A program made the position numbers and the translations under genes. Below are positions 59,305 to 64,000 of a DNA stretch of 64,000 nt, in pieces; position 1 is the first letter of the stretch; each line of letters starts with the position of its first letter. The notes under the pieces are model-generated. The model was not told where the DNA came from. It was given only the letters and a program-made list of their open reading frames with translations, and ran no database searches. This DNA comes from Rhizobium viscosum (GTDB lineage: Bacteria > Pseudomonadota > Alphaproteobacteria > Rhizobiales > Rhizobiaceae), in NCBI RefSeq assembly GCF_014873945.1, contig NZ_JADBEC010000002.1:2332090-2396089 (forward strand). Reading direction: 5' to 3'.

Positions 59305-60163
59305 GACCAAGCCCCTCCTGCAGAAGATCGGCAAAACGCATGGCAGCCGGCAGCCCGCCATAGGGATTGATGGAGCCAAGAATCAACACGCGCTTTTCCC
59401 GCACCGCCGGCAGCGCATTCCAGAAGGCGCTGGTCGAAAGTGCCTCGATCGCCTCTGCCGGGTGAGGCGGGATCATGACGATCCAGGCATCCGGCATCGA
59501 CGCGAGCGTTTCGATGCCGATGGGCGCGGCGGCCGAATAGCTGGTTGCGTCCCGCCAAGCGTTGGTGAGCCCGACACGCTTCAACACCTCGCCGAACATG
59601 CTGTCGGAGCCGAAGACGCGGAAATGCCGGGCATCACCGAGATTGATCGGGATTACGGGCCGGCCGTCGCCTGCTGCAAAACCCGTCTTGTAACGGTCGA
59701 GCTTGGCGGAAATCTCTTCGGTGAGCTGCCTTGCGGCGGCGAGCTGCAGCCGTTCGCCGATCGCGATCGTTGCCTGTTCGGCAAGCGCGTAAGGGCTTTC
59801 GTCCGGCCTGTAGATGGCGTGGCTTTCTACAGGCGTGATCGGCTGCATTCGGGCATCCGCCCAGGCGTAGAAATTCGAGTTGAAGATCAGCTCCGGGCGG
59901 GCAAACCGCAGCACCTCGAAATTCGGCGTACCACGCAGGCCAAGGTCGGCGACGCCACCGGGAACGACAGGCGTTACCGCCACCTCGCGGAACTGGCGGA
60001 GTTCCGTTCCGGCAACCACATTGGCGCCGATCGCCAGCAGGGTTTCGAGCAGGGCCCAATCGAGGGTCGCGACGCGCAGGCTGTCGCCCGCCCGCAGGAG
60101 CGCGGGGGCCGACAGCGCGGCCGCCGCACCGGTCAGAAACTGCCTGCGGGAGAAAAATGCCAT
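59288..60163 (-). CDS. fhuD: siderophore-binding protein, FhuD-like, Tat-type signal
   Basis: The 291-residue substrate-binding protein begins with a twin-arginine signal (SRRQFLTG, residues 5-12). The rest is a class III helical-backbone binding fold (LRVATLDWALLETLLAIGAN at the start). It hands ferric hydroxamate siderophores to FhuB. It starts three bases after the fhuC stop. Confidence 0.88.
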   Translation of the reverse strand: MAFFSRRQFLTGAAAALSAPALLRAGDSLRVATLDWALLETLLAIGANVVAGTELRQFREVAVTPVVPGGVADLGLRGTPNFEVLRFARPELIFNSNFYAWADARMQPITPVESHAIYRPDESPYALAEQATIAIGERLQLAAARQLTEEISAKLDRYKTGFAAGDGRPVIPINLGDARHFRVFGSDSMFGEVLKRVGLTNAWRDATSYSAAAPIGIETLASMPDAWIVMIPPHPAEAIEALSTSAFWNALPAVREKRVLILGSINPYGGLPAAMRFADLLQEGLGHAWNG

Positions 60164-60166
60164 GGC

Positions 60167-60946
60167 CTACAACAGATAGCTGACCGGCTCGTTGCGAACC
60201 GGATGCGGGAAGACGCCCATGCCGACGCCGAAGATCGACTGCAGCATGTCGGCCTGCATGATTTCGGCCGGTGCGCCTTCGGCAGTGATGCGACCACGGT
60301 TGAGCGCGATGATTGCGTCGCAATAGCGCGCTGCGAGATTGATGTCGTGCAGCACGATGACAACGGTCAGGCCGCGTTCATGGCTGAGCTCCTGCACGAG
60401 TGACAGCACGCTTGCCTGATGCGCGAGATCGAGCGCCGATGTCGGCTCGTCGAGCAGCAGGCAGCGGGCGTTCTGGGCAAGCATCATCGCGATCCAGGCG
60501 CGCTGGCGCTCGCCGCCGGACATGCTGGCAACGAGACGATCGGCAAAATCCTCGAGTTCTGTGCGAACGATCGCTTCCTCGACCATGTCGTGGTCGGTGG
60601 CACTGAAACGGCCGAGCGTGCCGTGCCAGGGGAAACGGCCGAGCGCCACCAGTTCTCGCACCGTCATGCCATCGGTCGCAGGCGTGAATTGCGGCATATA
60701 AGCGACATGGCGGGCGAAGGCGCGGCTGCCCCAGTCGGCGTCCGCCTTGCCGTCGAAGGAGATCGAGCCACTCTTCGGGCCGATCTGCCGGGCAATGATT
60801 TTCAGCAGCGTGCTCTTGCCGGAGCCGTTCGGGCCGACAAGGCCATAGATGCGGCCGGCCTCAAGCGTCAGATCGATACCATCAAGAATGGGTCTGTTGC
60901 CGATGGCATAGTCGATCCCGGTAAGGTTCAGGAAGGGCGTGGACAC
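60167..60946 (-). CDS. fhuC: ferric-siderophore ABC ATP-binding protein, FhuC-like
   Basis: The 259-residue ATPase has Walker A GPNGSGKST, signature MSGGERQRAWIAM, Walker B CLLLDEPTSALDL and H-loop VLHDINLAARYCD. I chose the GTG at 60946 because CGGAG lies seven bases before it and it opens the usual FhuC start (STPFLNLTGIDYAIG); no ATG fits until far into the domain, and the upstream frame overlaps the receptor gene. Confidence 0.93.
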   Translation of the reverse strand: MSTPFLNLTGIDYAIGNRPILDGIDLTLEAGRIYGLVGPNGSGKSTLLKIIARQIGPKSGSISFDGKADADWGSRAFARHVAYMPQFTPATDGMTVRELVALGRFPWHGTLGRFSATDHDMVEEAIVRTELEDFADRLVASMSGGERQRAWIAMMLAQNARCLLLDEPTSALDLAHQASVLSLVQELSHERGLTVVIVLHDINLAARYCDAIIALNRGRITAEGAPAEIMQADMLQSIFGVGMGVFPHPVRNEPVSYLL

Positions 60947-61037
60947 AAGGAAACTCCGGCTTTGCTGCAAAGGGGTCGGGAGGGTCGAGCCCTCCCTTTC
61001 ATGCAGCTTCCTGAAAAACTGAACTCGATTTGTCAAC

Positions 61038-63215
61038 TTACCATTTCTTGCTGAGTTTGAAAGTGACCGTGCGCGCATCGCCATAACCGCAGACAGTCAG
61101 GCCGCCGCAGCTTTCGACATATTCCTTGTCGAAGAGGTTCGCGACGTTGAGCGAAGCGCCCCAGTTTTCCTTCTCATAGCGGATCGCCGCATCGACGAGG
61201 GTGGCAGCCGGCACCTTTGCGGTATTGGCTTCATCAGCCCAGGACGTTCCCTGATGGCGTACGCCGGCGCCGAAGCTCAGGCCTTCCATGACGCCTGTCG
61301 TGACCGTGTAGTCGACCCAGAGCGAGGCCGTCACCTTCGGCACGATATAGGGCGACTTACCGACAAGAGCGGGATTGGCGTCGTTTTCCGTCACTTCCAT
61401 ATCCGTATAGGCAAGCGAAGCGAGGACCTTCCAGTTGTCGGTGAGGTTGACCTTGCCTTCAAGTTCGGCACCGCGCGACACGACCTCGCCAAGCTGGCTC
61501 TGGGCGAAAGTTGCAGGGTTGGTCACCGTATTGTTGCGCTTGGTGATGTGGAAGACGGAAGCCGTCAGTGTGCCGTCGATGAAGGTCGGATCATATTTGA
61601 TGCCACCTTCGAATTGCTGGCCCTCTTCCGGCTTCAGGGCGCCGGAGACGCCAGTGCCGATCAGCGGATTGAAGAAGGTCGCAGCGCTGACGTAGGGGGT
61701 CAAGCCGTTGTCGAATTCGTAAGCCAGGCCGACACGTCCGCTGACGGCGCTGTCGTCGGAATTGTAGGTCGTCCCGACGACCGCGTCGGAATCGGTATCC
61801 ACATAGTCGTAACGGCCGTTGAGCGTTAGCAGCCAGCCGTTGCCGAAATGGATTTGGTCTTGCCCATAGATGCCGAGCTGCCTCTGCGTGACGACCTGAT
61901 CGATCTGTGTGCTGTTTGCCGGCTGTGGCAGACCGTAGATCGGGTCTGTGGCGCTGATCGGCGTTGCAGAAATCGGCCACGTCGGCCATTTCTGCAGATT
62001 GTCGAGATTGTAGTATTTGTAGTCGAGGCCGACGAGCATGTTGTGGGTGGCACCGCCAAACTCGGCTTCGCCTTCCAGTCGGTTGTCGATACCGAAGGAA
62101 TCGACGCCGGAACGGCCCTCGAAACCGATGCGGCCAAGCAGGTAGTCGGGGCCGGTGGGCACGCCGCCGACCCATCCGTTGAGGTAGGGACCGATCTCAT
62201 GCTTGTCGAGGCGGCCGTAACGTAGATTCTGGGAGAATTTGATGCCGTTGTCGAACTCGTGCTCGAATTCGTAGCCGATCATCTTCTGGACATAGCTGCC
62301 GTCATCGATGTCAGGCTCACCGTAGAAGGCGTCGCGCGGAATCTTGCCGAACGGTGCATCCTTGACCGTGCCGACATAGGGGAAGAAACCGTTGCCAGTA
62401 TGAACCTGGTCGAGGCCGCCGAGATAGCCCCAGACCGTGAAGCGTGTTGCGTCGTCAGGCGCGATTTCCAGCTGCGGCATGATGAAGCCACGGAAATCAT
62501 GTGAGAAATCCGAATAATTATCGCCGCCGGCAATCTTGCCGGTGATGCGATAGGTCATTGTGTCGCTGGAGCCGACCTTGTCGGAGATATCAAAGCCGGT
62601 AAAGGCGTTGCCGTTACTGTTGATGCCGATATCGGTGTAGTAAAGCGGCTCGTCGAGCGGGCGCTTGCGCACGAGATTGATGATGCCGCCCGGGTTGGCG
62701 CCGCCATAGAGAACCGAGGCAGGGCCTTTCAGAACATCGATACGCTCCAGCATGAAGGGATCAATCTGGAAGCCGCCGAAGCCGTAGCTGAAGAGGGTGA
62801 GGTTGTCGAAGAAGACCCCGGTCTGTGTGGCGTTGAAGCCGCGGATGTAGAACCAGTCGGTATCCGGGTCGTTGCCATAGGGCTGGGCTATGACGCCAGG
62901 TGTATAGAGAAGTGCTTCATCGACCTTGTTGGTGATACCGCGGTCATCCATTTCCTGCTTGCCGATGACAGACACCGACTGCGGGATTTCGTTGATCGGC
63001 GTATCGCTCTTGGAACCGGCGGACGAATTCTTCGCGACATAGCCTTTGACCGGTCCGGTGGCGGTATCATCGCTGGCACTCTGGACGACGATCGGCGCCA
63101 GTTGCGTCGGATTGGCGTCTTGGGCCAGGGCAGGCAGAGCCGCCATGATGCCAATGACGGCCGTTCCCGCTAGAAGATGTGCCTTGATGATGAGACCCCT
63201 GGTCTGCGCTCGCAT
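61038..63215 (-). CDS. TonB-dependent ferric-siderophore receptor
   Basis: The 725-residue outer-membrane receptor has a signal peptide (ending ALPALAQ), a plug domain (INEIPQSVSVIGKQEMDDRG, LKGPASVLYGGANPGGIINL) and a 22-strand barrel ending in the aromatic VTFKLSKKW. The plug and barrel fit the FhuA/FoxA/ferrichrome-type siderophore receptor group. It is the first gene of the operon receptor-fhuC-fhuD-fhuB-reductase. An ATG 12 codons upstream exists, but the signal peptide favours 63215. Confidence 0.92.
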   Translation of the reverse strand: MRAQTRGLIIKAHLLAGTAVIGIMAALPALAQDANPTQLAPIVVQSASDDTATGPVKGYVAKNSSAGSKSDTPINEIPQSVSVIGKQEMDDRGITNKVDEALLYTPGVIAQPYGNDPDTDWFYIRGFNATQTGVFFDNLTLFSYGFGGFQIDPFMLERIDVLKGPASVLYGGANPGGIINLVRKRPLDEPLYYTDIGINSNGNAFTGFDISDKVGSSDTMTYRITGKIAGGDNYSDFSHDFRGFIMPQLEIAPDDATRFTVWGYLGGLDQVHTGNGFFPYVGTVKDAPFGKIPRDAFYGEPDIDDGSYVQKMIGYEFEHEFDNGIKFSQNLRYGRLDKHEIGPYLNGWVGGVPTGPDYLLGRIGFEGRSGVDSFGIDNRLEGEAEFGGATHNMLVGLDYKYYNLDNLQKWPTWPISATPISATDPIYGLPQPANSTQIDQVVTQRQLGIYGQDQIHFGNGWLLTLNGRYDYVDTDSDAVVGTTYNSDDSAVSGRVGLAYEFDNGLTPYVSAATFFNPLIGTGVSGALKPEEGQQFEGGIKYDPTFIDGTLTASVFHITKRNNTVTNPATFAQSQLGEVVSRGAELEGKVNLTDNWKVLASLAYTDMEVTENDANPALVGKSPYIVPKVTASLWVDYTVTTGVMEGLSFGAGVRHQGTSWADEANTAKVPAATLVDAAIRYEKENWGASLNVANLFDKEYVESCGGLTVCGYGDARTVTFKLSKKW

Positions 63216-63271
63216 AGAATACCCCACTCGTGCCGTGGCCTGCCTTGCCACGGTATGGCCTTGAATAAGTC

Positions 63272-63284
63272 GAGTGTTTAACTC
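63272..63284. promoter_or_regulatory. GAGT-N5-ACTC element before the siderophore receptor
   Basis: GAGT (63272-63275), GTTTA, ACTC (63281-63284) lies 57 bases upstream of the receptor start. On the minus strand TGAGTTAAACACTCG nearly matches the rhizobial iron-responsive IRO box TGA-N9-TCA (last base differs). It may bind RirA or the adjacent AraC regulator. Confidence 0.35.
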
Positions 63285-63377
63285 AATTTTAATCAGGCGG
63301 ATTGTCGCGATCGGGTGGAAATTGAACGTTCTTGGGCAATTTTCCGCAGTGCGCGCAATTGCTCGGACGTGTTACAA

Positions 63378-64000
63378 TTACGCAATCTGCGCCTTCTTCC
63401 AGTTCGCCGGCGTGGTTCCGAGATGCTTGCGGAAGACTCGGGTAAAATGCGCCTGATCGGCAAAGCCGGTTTCCACGGCAATGGTCGTTAGCGGGAATTC
63501 ACTCCGGACCAGCAGGTGTTTTGCGCGCTCAAGGCGCGTATTGGTCTGATATTGATGCGGCGCCACGCCTGTCGAAGCCTTGAAGGCATGGCTGAAATGC
63601 GATTGCGACAGGCCGGTCAGGACAGCCAGTTCCTCGAGGCGGATATTGCGCAGGCAATTCTCCTCGATGAATTCCGTGGCGCGGCGCAATTGCCAGGCGG
63701 CAAGCTTGCTGCGCTTGCGCGGCTGCACCTTGGTGAGCTTTAGCACATCGATGATGAGGGAGAGCGCCAGGCCGTCGCCATAGAGATCATGCAGCGGCAG
63801 CGGATTGACGCATTCGGCGGCAATCAGCTGGGCGAGCGACAACAGGCGCTCATCGGAAAACAAGAGCTGCGCATTGGCGAGGCGCTGCGGATCGAGATCA
63901 TCGCCGAGCCTTCGGCTGATGGTCTCGACATCGAAATGGATGTCGAGATGGCGCAGGGAATGCACATTCACCAGATCGGCCCAGACTTCCATATCGGCCG
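63378..64000 (-). CDS. AraC-family transcriptional regulator (partial, N-terminus beyond the window)
   Basis: At least 207 codons are visible, and the frame is open to the right edge. The C-terminal 100 residues form the two helix-turn-helix units of AraC (LEELAVLTGLSQSHFSHAFK and FADQAHFTRVFRKHLGTTPA). The N-terminal part seen is helical and follows the truncated sensing domain. It lies upstream of the siderophore operon on the same strand, 163 bases before the receptor gene, and is the likely siderophore-responsive activator (inference). Confidence 0.85.
   Translation of the reverse strand, partial: ADMEVWADLVNVHSLRHLDIHFDVETISRRLGDDLDPQRLANAQLLFSDERLLSLAQLIAAECVNPLPLHDLYGDGLALSLIIDVLKLTKVQPRKRSKLAAWQLRRATEFIEENCLRNIRLEELAVLTGLSQSHFSHAFKASTGVAPHQYQTNTRLERAKHLLVRSEFPLTTIAVETGFADQAHFTRVFRKHLGTTPANWKKAQIA

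Overview
The window looks like chromosomal DNA of a Rhizobium/Agrobacterium-type alphaproteobacterium. The pointers are a RopA-like two-cysteine porin, a DUF2277 protein, a TfuA protein (a family first named from a rhizobial trifolitoxin cluster), a kdp operon ending in a PtsN gene, high GC with strong GAGG-type ribosome sites, and many ABC uptake operons. This assignment comes from protein families only; there is no rRNA or other marker gene. I saw no tRNA, rRNA, IS element, phage gene or CRISPR array.

Layout. 1-4.2 kb: the start of a PAS-domain protein, an exported alpha/beta hydrolase, a LysR regulator, a YqjM-type ene-reductase and the shrunken remnant of a flavin monooxygenase gene. 4.2-6.8 kb: a translationally coupled kinase-like phosphotransferase and GNAT pair, msrA and a small hypothetical. 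6.9-13.7 kb: the most unusual block, a five-gene unit (cyclase-like/ATPase/TPR regulator, YcaO, TfuA, HEIGH metallopeptidase, cysteine-rich 180-residue protein) that looks like an undescribed peptide- or protein-thioamidation system. 13.9-15.8 kb: queC-queD-queE behind a preQ1-I riboswitch. 15.8-18.1 kb: small hypotheticals. 18.1-24.3 kb: a GntR regulator, a cystathionine gamma-synthase-like enzyme and a CUT1 ABC transporter. 24.3-27.3 kb: a phosphoesterase, peptidase T and a SleB-like lipoprotein. 27.4-31.2 kb: the sulfate ABC operon (minus strand). 31.6-32.6 kb: porin. 32.7-41.4 kb: kdpFABCDE-ptsN (minus strand), with two tiny membrane-protein genes that gene callers easily miss. 41.7-46.1 kb: CopC-like protein, xylitol dehydrogenase, DedA, a flavin disulfide reductase with a DUF4126 protein. 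46.2-48.8 kb: gcdH, a cupin and a LysR regulator. 49-56.3 kb: a branched-chain-type ABC operon ending in a GMC oxidoreductase and a 3-hydroxyisobutyrate dehydrogenase-like enzyme. 56.3-64 kb: a hydroxamate-type siderophore uptake operon (TonB receptor, FhuC, FhuD, double-length FhuB, siderophore-interacting reductase) and a truncated AraC regulator.

How the parts work together. Most of the window is nutrient scavenging (sugar, sulfate, potassium, organic acids or alcohols, iron) controlled by adjacent regulators. Several operator-like palindromes lie in the divergent promoters: a 19-bp perfect palindrome before the xylitol dehydrogenase, a triple half-site before the branched-chain ABC operon, a TTTATA direct repeat before kdp, and a 20-bp-spaced direct repeat before the porin. 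The YcaO-TfuA block is the candidate new system: the ATPase/TPR protein would sense and regulate, YcaO and TfuA would install the modification, and the peptidase and cysteine-rich protein would be maturation partner and substrate. That role assignment is inference.
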